The notes beneath the pieces were generated by a model that saw only the letters and a program-made list of their open reading frames with translations, had not been told where the DNA came from and did not search any database. A program made the translations under genes and the position numbers. Of a stretch of 64,000 nt of DNA, positions 22,473-33,634 are shown piece by piece. The stretch comes from Mycoplasmoides alvi ATCC 29626. GTDB taxonomy: Bacteria; Bacillota_I; Bacilli_A; Mycoplasmatales; Mycoplasmoidaceae. The stretch is from positions 59,416 to 123,415 of the forward strand of contig NZ_KL370825.1 of assembly GCF_000701785.1 (NCBI RefSeq). Reading direction: 5' to 3'. Numbering within the stretch: position 1 is the stretch's first letter; each line of letters starts with the position of its first letter.

Positions 22473-23551
22473 TTAATCTTTTACATTAATTTTATGTTTT
22501 GCAATAAATTTATTACAAAATCTTCCTAATAAAAAATCTAACAAAAAATTGTTTAGCATAAGATAAATATATATTTTTTTTATTCCATTAAATACCTTAT
22601 ATTTTTTAATAAAATTTTTTATATCTTTTAAACTAGGTGAAGTTTCATTTATATTTTTAGCTAAATTAATAGTTTTTCTAAAACCTATTGTTGGGATTGC
22701 ATTATAAATAATAATCCAATTAAAATATTCTTTTGCCACATGGGATGTGTAAATATTAAATATTTTTGAACTAGTAAACCATTCATTAAATATTTGCAAT
22801 CTTTTTTTTAATGATAATCTACTTGATGAAGTTACATTTGAGTTTAAATTATTTACTCTATAACAATAAAAAATTTCATTAGTGACAAGTGCCTTGAAAT
22901 TATTACTAATTAGAAAAGCACTAAAATATCAGTCTTCATATGGTAATTTTAAACAATTTCAAAATCCTTTATTTTTCAATACATTTCTTTTATATGCATA
23001 TCTTCAAACTGCTACTGTAGATTCTTTTGAATTAAAAATATTTTCAAAGTATCATTTAGTGTTTAATATTTTAATTTTTTTGTAAATGTTTTTGGGTTGA
23101 ACTACTAAACTATTTGAATCTCTGTAATCAACTTGAAATTCACCAAATGTAATTAAACTTATTTCATAATAAGTTAAAAATCAATTATTTAATTTTTGAA
23201 TTCACTTTTTGTCTTCTATCCAATCATCTGAATCAACAAAAAGAATGATGTCACCATTAGAATGATCAAAACCAGTTTTTCTAGCGCCAGTGGACCCTAA
23301 ATTTTCTTGATGAATTAATTTAATGATTTGCCTTGTGTGTGTGTGTGTGTGTGTGTTAGATCATTAACTAATTTAATTAATGCTTCTTTATTTTCTTCAT
23401 TGCTACCATCATTAACAATAATAATTTCTTTTAAAAGATTTAAATTTTGGCAAATTAAACTTTCCAAACAAAATTTAGTTTGGTTTAAATCCGTATTGTA
23501 ATAGGGTATAATAATTGAAAAACTGTAATCATACTTTATATTTAAATTCAT
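22473..23551 (-). CDS. GT2 glycosyltransferase copy 8 (phase-variable, OFF here)
   Basis: Starts MNLNIKYDYSFSIIIPYYNT. It has the longest TG tract in the window, (CA)11, and is out of frame, giving a 78-residue peptide. n=10 would give about 358 residues. The downstream frame has RQIIKLIHQENLGSTGARKT-type sequence and GDIILFVDSDDW, and a C-terminal half unlike other copies. It is the first GT of the island on the minus strand. Confidence 0.8.
23334..23355. repeat. (TG)11 tract in GT2 copy 8
   Basis: Eleven TG units; n must be 1 mod 3, so OFF by one unit from n=10. Confidence 0.9.
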
Positions 23552-23580
23552 TAATAATTCCTAATGAAAATTTGTTAAGT

Positions 23581-24312
23581 CTATTTACTTTTTTTTATTT
23601 TAATTTTTTTAGCTGAAAAATAAAAACCAGCAAATGTTAATGGAAAGAAAATTAAATAAATTGAAGCAATAGCTGGTCAAGCTATTTGCGGATGATTTTT
23701 TGTATCAGTTGCAATATTATAAACTGTATAAACCTCACCATCATTTGTATTAAAAACAAAAGGAATGGTTGATAAATAAATAACATAAATGGTTGGGTAT
23801 ATCATTCCTAAAATTAAAGTTCTTGAAAATTTTCTTAATTTTATAGTTTGAGGTTCTAAAAAAAATCTAAGAATCCCAGAAACCATGAATACAACTGGAC
23901 ACACTAAATGAGCTCATACACTTACAAAACAATCAAAAGGATCTTTTGGATAACCACCTTCAAGGATAGTTAGTATGAAGTTATATCCAAAAAATGTAAA
24001 AAATATATAAGATAAACTACTAATTAAAAAACTATCAGTTTTTAAGAATTGATGTTTAGGAAAAAATACAAAGAATATGCTAAAAATCAATAATAACATA
24101 TTACTTTGTCAAGTGAATTTATCAATTGTTGTTCATGGTGTATTTAAAAACTGATTTTGCAATAATTTGTCAACTATTTGATTTATTAACAAACCAAAAG
24201 AAGTTAAAAAAAAGAATAAAGCAGAAAAGAAAATTCAGCGAATTGTAGAAAAACTTTTAAAGTAATTTACAAAAGTAACATTGGAATTACTATATTTTTT
24301 TTTAAAGTGCAT
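23581..24312 (-). CDS. multi-pass membrane protein, unknown
   Basis: 243 residues after merging TGA, starting MHFKKKYSNSNVTFVNYFKS. I count about six hydrophobic helices, with WAHLVCPVVFMVSGILRFF and a lysine-rich C-terminus (KKIKIKKSK). The pattern resembles small mollicute membrane families such as DUF1600, but I cannot assign it firmly. It sits just upstream of the GT island on the same strand, 29 bases before GT2 copy 8, so it may head the same transcript. A link to glycan export is only a guess. Confidence 0.55.
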
Positions 24313-24620
24313 CTAAAACTTATATACCTATTGTTAATTTATGTTTAGTAAATGATACTATAATTTATTAATGTTTGATTTTATGAAGATCATATTACTT
24401 AACTTAAATTTTGTATTTTAAATAAATAAAATTCATCATTTTTGTCTAATTTTTTTAAAAAATATGAATTAATTTACATTAATTAATTATTGTTAAATGT
24501 TTAAATATTAAACACTATAACTTAAGTAATTTTTACTATATTATCTTTTATGCAAAGAATCATATTAATGATAGTTATTGTATAATCTAAACCATATTCA
24601 TTTAATGGGCAAAATTAAAT
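24313..24620. other. intergenic region upstream of upp
   Basis: 308 bases between divergent genes. Near the right end is a good TATAAT (24581-24586). The rest is AT-rich with no ORF or hairpin I can support. Confidence 0.5.
24581..24586 (+). promoter_or_regulatory. -10 box of the upp promoter
   Basis: A perfect TATAAT, 34 bases before the upp ATG. No clear -35 is visible, as is common in mycoplasmas. Confidence 0.6.
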
Positions 24621-25241
24621 ATGCATACAGTTATTGATCATCCACTTGTAAAGGATAAATTAACTAAAATAAGAGATAAAAATACAAAATCTAAAGATTT
24701 CCGTGATTTGCTAAGAGAAATCACTGCTTTGATGATGTATGAAGTTGCCAAATTTTATCCTTTAAAAAAAATAAATATTGAGACACCTATTTCAAAAACA
24801 ATTGGTTATCAATTAAAGAATGAGTTAGTTTTAGTTCCAATTTTGCGCGCAGGATTAGGTATGGTAGATGGCATCAGTCAAATTGTTCCTTCAGTTAAAA
24901 TTGGACATATTGGTCTTTATCGAAATGAAAAAACGTTAAATCCAATAGAATACTACACCAAATTACCAAATAGTGTTAAGAATGCTGATGTTTTAGTTTT
25001 AGATCCAATGCTTGCAACAGGCAACTCTTTAAGTAAAGCAATTGATCTTATAAAAAAATTTAAACCTAAATCTATTAAATACCTTGGTTTAGTTGGTAGT
25101 TATTTTGGTCTTAAGAAAGTTCAAAAAGATCATCCTGATGTTGATATTTTTTTGGCAGGTTTAGATGAAAAATTAAATAAAGATGGTTATATTACTCCTG
25201 GTCTTGGTGATGCAGGCGATCGTTTATTTGGTACCAAATAA
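24621..25241 (+). CDS. upp: uracil phosphoribosyltransferase
   Basis: A 206-residue cytosolic enzyme that makes UMP from uracil and PRPP, the usual length for Upp. Visible motifs are LVPILRAGLGMVDG, the PRPP loop VLDPMLATGNSLSKAI, and the uracil-binding C-terminus TPGLGDAGDRLFGTK. It is part of pyrimidine salvage together with the deo/cdd genes further downstream. Its stop codon overlaps the ATG of the following lipoprotein by one base, so the two are probably translated from one mRNA. Confidence 0.95.
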   Translation: MHTVIDHPLVKDKLTKIRDKNTKSKDFRDLLREITALMMYEVAKFYPLKKINIETPISKTIGYQLKNELVLVPILRAGLGMVDGISQIVPSVKIGHIGLYRNEKTLNPIEYYTKLPNSVKNADVLVLDPMLATGNSLSKAIDLIKKFKPKSIKYLGLVGSYFGLKKVQKDHPDVDIFLAGLDEKLNKDGYITPGLGDAGDRLFGTK

Positions 25242-26485
25242 TGAAATACTTTAACAAAAAAGGCATTTTTTATAATTTAATTGCTATATCTTTGTCTGCA
25301 ATTATTACTTCTTCTGTTTTTATTGCAACTTCATGTTCTACAACAGCACCAGTTAATAATAAATTTTCACATGCAATTCCTACCAATACTGTTTATCAAA
25401 CTATTCATGACTTAGAATATTCATTATTAATTGTTAATAACGATAATAAAGCTACATTTGGTACTGGTTGAATGTTTGATTTTCAATTCAATAACAATAA
25501 TAAGGATGTAACATTTTACTTAGGAACAAATTTACATGTTGCAGATGCATTACATAATTCTGAAGACAAGATGGATTTAAGTGGATTAGTGACAAAATTA
25601 TTTTATCTAGGTAAATATGATAATGGTATAAATAGTGATTTATCATCAATTAAATTTCAAAAAGATGTTACATATTGCAAATTAAACACTTTACCAAAAA
25701 CTCAATTTGTAGGAACAAATGTTGTTACTAGTAAATTTTCTAGTTCTTACATTGATTTTGCTGTTTTTGCAGTTACACTTTCAATAACTGATCCAATTTA
25801 TACTAATTGAATTTCTAATTCAATCAATCGATTAAAACAAATAGTTGGAAACATTAGTTATTCTTCATATGTTGATAAATTGTTTCCTATTCAAGATGTT
25901 TCTAAAAATAATTTATCAAATTTGAAAGCATATGTTGCGGGTTATCCTTATTATGATGATAAAAATGCTTTCTTTTATCAAACACAATCAATTCTTTCTT
26001 CTCCTGGATCAGCATGTTGAACAATTAATGAACCATTAAATGATAAGCAAAATCCAGTTAACCCAAATTATGAAGGACAAAATTTTGATTTATCCCAAAC
26101 TGCAAATAAGAAACCATATGGATTTAAAATGGTTTTACCAGGAATTTATATTTCTGAAGAATTAAAGAATTGATCTATTAGCTATCATGGTTTGCAATAT
26201 AATCAATCAGGAGTTGGTTATGTAATTGATAATTCTAATATTTCTGAAGGCTCTTCAGGAAGTCTTTTGATGAATCAAAATAATGAAATTATGGGTATTT
26301 ATTATGGCACATTTAGTTATTCAGATAAAAATATAGAATCACCTTTTGGTTTGAGTCAAATTTTACGTTTTAATGATTCTACTAATAAACTTCTAGTTAA
26401 TTCATATGATTTAATTGCTGGTCAACAAAATTCTTATAAATCTTCATTAAATAATGCTAAAACTTGATTGTTTTATGGCATTTAA
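25241..26485 (+). CDS. DUF31/MIP-type serine protease lipoprotein 1
   Basis: 414 residues. The signal peptide ends in a lipobox-like FIATSC (lipid Cys near residue 32), so it is a surface lipoprotein. The mature part has a trypsin-like triad pattern: His in GTNLHVADAL, Asp in SYIDFAVFAV and Ser in SEGSSGSLLMNQN. This is the DUF31 family, which includes mycoplasma immunoglobulin proteases (MIP). I see no MIB-type antibody-binding partner in the window, so the substrate is unknown. It is translationally coupled to upp and followed by a paralogue. Confidence 0.8.
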
Positions 26486-26570
26486 TTTTATTGTTAAACA
26501 AAACTATTTAAATATTTTGATAATCATAAAAAAGTAGTAATCAAACATTGTTTTTATATTTAAGTTATAA

Positions 26571-26576
26571 TATAAT
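26571..26576 (+). promoter_or_regulatory. -10 box for the second DUF31 lipoprotein
   Basis: TATAAT ending 14 bases before the ATG at 26591. Initiation would leave a leader of only a few bases, and no ribosome site is visible, so translation may be leaderless. Confidence 0.5.
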
Positions 26577-26590
26577 GAAAAGATTACACT

Positions 26591-27940
26591 ATGAAAAAAA
26601 TAAAATTAAAAAATAAATTTTTAGTTTCAAAATGATTTGTTGGCATTATTGGATTAGGTTTAATTCCATTAATCCTTACAGGTTGTTCTTTTTCAAGAAT
26701 AAGTTATTCTCCACAAGCAGTACAAAGTAACTTTTCCCATGCTGTTCCTGCAAATACCCCATATGAAATTGCTCATGATTTAGAGTACTCTCTAATGATG
26801 GATAATTCAAAAGATGGATTAAATAAATCAAGGGTATTTGGAACAGGTTGATTATTTGATTATAAGGATAATGGTAGTAATTGTACTTGTTATTTTGGAA
26901 CTAATTTGCATGTTGCAGATGCATTATTGAACCCTAATGATAATCCTAGTTATTTATCACCTAGTTTGTTAAATGTTAAAAATTATGCTAACGTTATTAC
27001 AACTCGTGCATTTTATTTAGGTAAATATTCAGTTGTTACTAATGATGGAACTCCTGGAACAACATCATATTATGAGGTAGGTTCATTTAATCCAATTACC
27101 AAAACTAATTCTTTGCCTAAAACTCAATTTGCTGCGACTGATTTTTATAAACCAATTATTAGTTCAAACTTAGAAGGTCTTGGACTTATGAATAATTATT
27201 ATGTTGATTTTGCTGTAATATCAGTCAATATTAATACATCATCTTACCTTTATCAAAATTTGATTCAAAAATCAATTAATAGATTAAATCAATTGGTTGA
27301 TAACAATGAAACTTCTTCAAAATTAGATAAAATTTTTCCAGTTCAAATAATTAACAAGGATTTTTTAAATTCTTATAGATCATATATTGCTGGCTATCCA
27401 TATATGTCTACCGCTCAATATTCAACTAATTTACAACCTAATTTATATGAATTAGGAAGTGGTTTTTGAACTGTCAATGAGCCATTGAATTCTAGTGGGC
27501 AACCTACAAATTCTAATTATCAAGGTCAATCTTATGATACTAATCAGAATAGTAAAGCAATTGGTTTTCCCACTTACATACCTGGAGTTTATTTTCCACA
27601 ATTATTAGATTGAAGTTTAAGTTATCATGGAACTTCATATAAGCAACAAGGTGTTGGATATGTCATTAACAATTCCAACTTATCTGGTGGTTCTTCTGGA
27701 AGTTTGAATTTAAATCAAAATAATGAAATCATGGGCATTTATTTTGGAACTTGGTCTTATAAAACAGGAAGTAGTAATGTTACTCAAGAAGTGCCTTATG
27801 GTTTGTCTCAACCATTAAGAGCTTCCAATAAGTCAAATTATCAAATATTTAGTTCCTATGATTTAATTGTTGGCAATGAAAATACAATAAATTCATATAA
27901 ATCTTCTTTAAATGGTGAGCAAACTTGATTGTTTTCTTAA
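26591..27940 (+). CDS. DUF31/MIP-type serine protease lipoprotein 2
   Basis: 449 residues; the signal peptide ends ILTGC (lipid Cys near residue 32). It is a tandem paralogue of the gene before it: both share FSHAVPANTPYE-type and HDLEYSL sequence, GTNLHVADAL (His), YYVDFAVISV (Asp), GGSSGSLNLNQNNEIMGIY (Ser), and an end in W-L-F. It appears to have its own promoter. The duplication suggests surface variation or substrate divergence. Confidence 0.8.
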
Positions 27941-27978
27941 AAATGATAGCAATTTTATAAGTTAACTTTTTGTTTTGT

Positions 27979-27984
27979 TATAAT
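27979..27984 (+). promoter_or_regulatory. -10 box upstream of the 28063 membrane gene
   Basis: TATAAT preceded by a T-rich stretch, 78 bases before the ATG. Confidence 0.5.
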
Positions 27985-28062
27985 TTTAAAACATAGATAA
28001 TATAGATAATTTTAGTCAAATTAGCATATTAAATTTTATTTATTTAAAAAGGAATTAATTGT

Positions 28063-29397
28063 ATGCAGTCGGTTTTAAATGACCAATTAACCGGTCGAAT
28101 TATTATTGGCATTTTGATGACTATTTTTCTATCTATAATTGCTGGTTTTGTTTGTTATGCTAAAAAAAATAATAATCATAAGCATTGATTTAAACCAATT
28201 GGTTTAAAAAGCGCTTTGTACAATGAAAGATTTTTATTGTGAAAAAGTGACTATCCAATCTGATTAGGAGTTGCAATTTTTATTTTCTTTTATTGGTTTG
28301 GAGCTTATTTTATTGTTAATTTAATTCAGTTAAGTCAGTTTAATTTTGTGTTAAATGATGCTCAAGCGCATGGTGGGATTAAATTTATTTGAGTTCCAAA
28401 TAAAATTTTAACTAATGGTGATATTGGTGGTTTTGATGCTGTTTATTATGATGGAACACCAATCGATGGTTCATTGATGCCATATGTAATGAAGCAAACA
28501 AATGTTAATTACTATTTATTTTATATGATTAATGATTTATTAAGAGGAACTAATTTAGAAAATGTTTCAAGTCCTTTTTTAGTTTTTCCTGATCCTTTTA
28601 CACCAATTTTAACTGATTTAAATGTAGTAAATCAAAATGATCCTTTATATGTAAATACAGTTATTGATAGTTTATCTAAAAATAATCAATTATATTTGTA
28701 TCAACAAGCTATTTTGTGGTTACATTCTTTTACATTTAGTAATATTTTTGTGACACCATTATGTCAATTTTTATCCATTGCTTTCCCTTTATCTATTATT
28801 TTTTCTTATAAAAAAGATATTGCTTCTTTATTTGCTCCATGGGCTTTTTTAGGCGGATTTATTACAATTTATGGAGGCGTTGTTGCTGATGAAAATGTTC
28901 ATGTTACATGGCAATTAATTTTTTTTGATCAGCAACTTTTTTTTGGTTACCATACTTATTTATTGGTTGGTGGTTTGTCATGAATGATTTATTCTAATAG
29001 ATATAGTTTGTCCAAATTTTTCTATACTTATGTTTTAATTACTTTTTATGTTGTTTATGTTCTAATTGTTACAAGAGTTATGAATATTCAATATTTTACA
29101 ACTGGATTAACTCGATTAGATTATTCGGTATCAGGTTCATATATTATTGCTTCATTAGTGTTAAGAGACACAAATATTGTTTTTCCATTTAATACTATTA
29201 TTATGCTTTTTGTATTCACTTCCTTTTTAAATCTTGTTATTGCTTTAAAAAATTTAATTCACACTAAATATTGAAAAAAACGACTTATTAATTACAATGA
29301 AACCTTTGTTCATGATCTACAAATGTTTCCACAAGTTTTTAAAGAAAATTTAAATTCATTTAAAATGAAATTGGGTTTTTATAAGCATGAAAAATAA
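28063..29397 (+). CDS. multi-pass membrane protein (DUF5378/YwaF-like), unknown
   Basis: 444 residues with a strong AAAAAGGAA ribosome site. There are about eight to ten hydrophobic helices. Conserved-looking polar residues within helices include [24 protein letters not shown] and [14 protein letters not shown]. The spacing of His and the proline is reminiscent of the YwaF/TMEM164-like or DUF5378 group, but this is a weak recognition. It overlaps the start of glyA by 11 bases, so the two are probably co-translated. Confidence 0.5.
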
Positions 29398-30625
29398 AAT
29401 AGTTTCTAAATTGCTAAACCAAGAATTGATTAGACAACAATCTCACATTGAATTAATTGCTTCTGAAAATTTTGTCTCAGAAGATGTTTTAATTGCTGCA
29501 GGATCTGTTTTAACTAATAAATATGCTGAAGGTTTTCCTGGTAAAAGATATTATGCTGGATGTGAATTTGTTGATGCAATTGAAATGGAAGCCATTGAAA
29601 CTTTAAAGCAAATTTTCAAAGCAAAATATGCAGATGTTCAACCTCATTCAGGTTCATCAGCTAATGCGATTGTTTATTTATCATTATTAAAACCTGGTGA
29701 TAAAGTTTTAGCTATGGGTTTAAGCGAAGGTGGTCATTTAACACATGGTTCTAATGTAAATTTTTCAGGAAAAATTTATGATTTTTATCATTATGGAGTT
29801 AATAAAGTAAATAATTGTTTGGATTATGATGCCATTGAAAAATATGCAATTAAAATTAAACCCAAATTAATTGTTTGCGGCGCATCTAATTATTCACGAA
29901 AAATTGATTTTAAAAAATTTGCTAGCATTGCTAAAAAAGTTAATGCTTACTTAATGGCAGATATTGCCCACATCGCTGGTTTAGTTGCGGTTAATGAACA
30001 TATGAATCCTTTGCCTTATTGTGATGTTGTAACTTCAACTACTCATAAAACATTAAGAGGACCTAGAGGCGGCATTATTATGAGCAATAATGAAGCAATT
30101 TTTTCAAAATTAAGATCTGCTTCTTTTCCAGGCAGTCAGGGCGGTCCATTAGAACATATTATTGCAGCTAAGTTGGTTGCTTTTAAGGAAGTAACTAAAC
30201 CAAGTTTTAAAAAATATATTCAGCAAGTAATTAAAAATGCAAAAGTTTTTGCTGATTATTTTCAAAATCATGGTTTTGATGTAGTTACAGGCGGAACTGA
30301 TAATCATTTATTCTCTATAAACATTTATAAAAATCATCATGTTACTGGCGATCAAGTTGAGGAATGATTAACAGCTGCTAAAATTATTGTTAATAAAAAC
30401 ACTATTCCTTATGATGAAAATTCGCCAAATAAACCATCTGGAATTCGTTTGGGTACAGCAGCAATGACTACTAGAGGTTTTAAAACTAAAGATTTTATTG
30501 ATGTTGCAAAATGAATTATTGAAATTATTACCAACAAAGGTAATTCAAAAACAATTGAAAAAATTTCTAAATTAGTAAGTGAAAAGATTAAAAAATTTCC
30601 AATTTATCAAAATTTAAAATATTAG
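29387..30625 (+). CDS. glyA: serine hydroxymethyltransferase
   Basis: 412 residues, a full-length SHMT that interconverts serine and glycine with tetrahydrofolate. Visible features are [10 protein letters not shown] at the start, [20 protein letters not shown], the PLP lysine in [13 protein letters not shown] and the C-terminal [14 protein letters not shown]. It overlaps the end of the membrane protein gene before it and is followed by a convergent SDR gene. Confidence 0.95.
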
Positions 30626-30679
30626 TATTTAATTTGTACTTAAAAATATTTTTAAATACATTTATAAACATAAACTAAT

Positions 30680-32110
30680 TTAATCATTGTTTTCTCATTG
30701 GGAATACATTTTATTTATTTTTTTGAAGATCATTTTAGGTGAGATCATCTTTGATAGTTTAAACAACAATTTATATTTACCAATAGTAAATCTGATTGGC
30801 AAAATTTCTTTGTTTATGTTATTGTATAAGCATTTAGCTACTAATTCTGCTTTATGCCCATGATGTTCATCTTTTTCCATTTTTTGAATAGACTTGTAAA
30901 TACGTTCTTTATATCTAGTATTTTGATCATGAACTGATAAATGACGGTTTTTACTAAAATTAGAACGCGTATCTCCGGGCATTAAATTAACAATTTTAAT
31001 ATTTTTATCATTAACTTGGTCTAGAATAATTTCTGAATAGACATCAATTAACACTTTTGTTAATGAATATCCGACTTGAAATGGAATCGTAAACACTCCT
31101 GCCATAGAACCAATATTTACAATTGTTCCCCTTGTTTGATTCAAAAAAGGTAATGCTAGATTAATTAATTTTAATCCTCCCATAACATTAATTCGATACA
31201 TATCTTCAAATTGATCTGTATCTAAGTTTTCTAATGATGATCCAACACCAAAACCACTATTGTTAATTATTAAATGGATGGCTTTTTCTTTCGCAAAAAT
31301 TTCATTAATAATGCTTTTAATATTATTTTCATCTTTTAAATCGCATTTAATGTAAATAATTCCATAATTTACTCCGCCCTGACGAGATAAAGAATAAACT
31401 TTCCAATGATTCTGAATTAAGTATTTAGCAATTGCTAATCCTATTCCGCCTGAAGCACCAGTAATGATGGCAACTTTTTTATTTTTATCATAATCTCAAT
31501 CAATAACCTTGTTATATTTAACTTTAGATCTTGATACAATTTCTTGATTTAAAATTCTTTTATTGATGTTTGTATAAACTCATTGATTTTTTGTTTGAAA
31601 AAATCTTACTAAGGCATCTGCATGATTTCAAAATGACTCATTTTGATTTCTAAAAATAATACCCATATTTACACCATAATTAATGGTTTCCATCAACATG
31701 CCTTCATAATATTTTCAAACATAATTGTTTATAATTCTGCTAATTAAATTTTGTTCATCATTTGGTAATGATATGATGTTAAGAATCTTAATTTTTTTAT
31801 TATTAGTTAGCTGAAAAATACTTTGATGAATTTTGTTAAATCTAATGAATCATTTCAAAATAATTTCAAGATTATCATTTAGTAATAAATTTAATGAAGA
31901 AGTGTAATTTATTTTTGGAGGTTGAATATATAAAATAATTTCTTTTTCATCACTTTCTGAACGTAATTCTTGTTTAAATTTAACTCAGTCAATTTCACTA
32001 GTTTCTGGACTAATTAAATTTTCATATTTAACTTTACTTTTTGACAAAATGGCTTTAATTTCTTTTTCCAATAATAGGTCCTCAACAGCAATTAATGTTT
32101 GTAATCCCAT
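30680..32110 (-). CDS. two-domain SDR protein (degenerate SDR fused to intact SDR)
   Basis: 476 residues with AAAGG before the ATG. The C-terminal half is a classical short-chain dehydrogenase: TGASGGIGLAIAKYL, INNSGFG (NNAG-like), VNIGSMAG and YSLTK (YxxxK). The N-terminal about 200 residues look like a decayed second SDR: they align in order with helix and strand pattern around KIKILNIISLPND and RIINNYVWKYYEG, but lack the glycine motif and YxxxK. The substrate is unknown. The end is at 30680 because the TGA after MYSQ is Trp. Confidence 0.75.
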
Positions 32111-32215
32111 ACTAGTAGCCTTTCAATTTATTATGTATTAAATTGCAAAAAGTCATATAATCATTATGTATAACAATTTTATATAAATATTTTTTAATAT
32201 AAGGATATTTGCAAT

Positions 32216-32932
32216 ATGACTCCACATATTGAAGCAAAAATTGATCAAATTTCTAAAGTTGTTCTAATGCCAGGTGATCCCTTAAGGGCTCAATGAATTG
32301 CTGAAAATTTTTTAACAGATATTGTTTGTATTAATAAAGTTCGTAATGTTCTAGGTTTTACAGGTTTTTATAAGAATAAAAAGATAACAATTATGGCTAG
32401 TGGTATGGGGATTCCTTCCATTGGAATTTATTCTTATGAATTGATGCATTTTTATAAAGTTAATTCAATTATTAGAGTAGGTTCTTGTGGTGCTCTGACA
32501 AAAAATCTTAAATTAGGTGATGTTTGTATTGCTGATAAAGCTTATAGTGAATCTATTTACCCTAAATTAATGGGAATTAAAACAACAAATAAAATTCTAA
32601 ATGCTAGTTCGAAGTTAGTTAAACTAGCTAATCAAGTTGCCAAGAAAAATAATATTAATGTTAATCAAGGTTTAGTTATTTCCGAAGATGCTTTTTACCA
32701 AACTCTTTATAAACCAACAACAATGTATCGTAAACATAAAGCTTTGGCAGTTGAAATGGAAGCTTTTGGTTTGTATGCTAATGCTCTTAAAGAAAAAAAG
32801 CATGCACTAACCTTATTAACTGTTAGTGATTCATTAATTACACATGAATCAATGTCTCCAGAAGAACGTCAAAAAACATTTAAAAATATGGTTCAAATGG
32901 CTTTAGATATGTCAGTTGAACTTTTAAAATAA
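32216..32932 (+). CDS. deoD: purine-nucleoside phosphorylase
   Basis: 238 residues, the usual size for trimer-of-dimer DeoD. It cleaves purine (deoxy)nucleosides with phosphate to base and (deoxy)ribose-1-phosphate. Visible motifs are VVLMPGDPLRAQWIAENF, ASGMGIPSIGIYSYEL, IIRVGSCGAL and ALAVEMEAFGLYANA. It heads the salvage run deoD-deoC-deoA-cdd-pgm and is preceded by AAGGA. Confidence 0.95.
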
Positions 32933-32952
32933 GTTAAGGTTTAATATACATT

Positions 32953-33627
32953 ATGAGTTATATCTCTAATAAACTTTTTGATCATACTTTATTAAAAGCA
33001 GATGCGTCAGTAGATGAAATTAAAAATTTATGTACTGAGGCAATTAAATATAAATTTTTTTCTGTTTGTGTTAATCCATCATATATTCGATATGCAAAAA
33101 GTCAGTTAAAAAATTCAAATGTTAAGATTTGTACTGTTGTTGGTTTTCCACTAGGGCAAACTTCAACTAAACAAAAAGTTTATGAAACTAAACGATCAAT
33201 CAAAGATGGTGCCGATGAAATTGATATGGTTATGAATATTCCTGAATTTAAACAAAATTGTGCATGTGTCATTAGTGAAATTAGAAAGGTAAAAAAAGTT
33301 TGCAAAAATACAATTTTAAAAGTGATTATTGAAACAGCTTTATTAACTGAAGAAGAAATTAGAAAAGCAACAATGGCTGTTATTGAAGCAGGAGCAGACT
33401 TTGTCAAAACATCAACTGGTTTTTCAACCAGAGGTGCTACAGTTAGAGATGTTGAAATTATGCGTTCGGTATCAGACGAATATGGACCAATTGGAATTAA
33501 AGCATCTGGGGGTATTAAAACTTTGGATGATGTTAAAGCTTTAGTCAATGCAGGAGCTACTAGAATTGGATCTTCAAAAAGTGTAGATATTATGTTGGAA
33601 TTGAATCAACAAAAGGAAGGCAACTAA
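32953..33627 (+). CDS. deoC: deoxyribose-phosphate aldolase
   Basis: 224 residues. It splits deoxyribose-5-phosphate into glyceraldehyde-3-phosphate and acetaldehyde, linking nucleoside breakdown to glycolysis. The Schiff-base lysine is in [10 protein letters not shown] and the second lysine in [18 protein letters not shown] and [10 protein letters not shown] are also visible. It lies 20 bases after deoD. Confidence 0.96.
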   Translation: MSYISNKLFDHTLLKADASVDEIKNLCTEAIKYKFFSVCVNPSYIRYAKSQLKNSNVKICTVVGFPLGQTSTKQKVYETKRSIKDGADEIDMVMNIPEFKQNCACVISEIRKVKKVCKNTILKVIIETALLTEEEIRKATMAVIEAGADFVKTSTGFSTRGATVRDVEIMRSVSDEYGPIGIKASGGIKTLDDVKALVNAGATRIGSSKSVDIMLELNQQKEGN

Positions 33628-33634
33628 CTGTATC

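Noticed and set aside
6379..23355. TG tracts as Z-DNA or CRISPR-like repeats
   Set aside because: They lie inside coding regions at one place per gene and affect reading frame; there are no spacers or cas genes.
28063..29397. Prolipoprotein diacylglyceryl transferase (lgt)
   Set aside because: Location and hydrophobicity suggested it, but the HGGL-type motif and conserved Lgt residues are absent.
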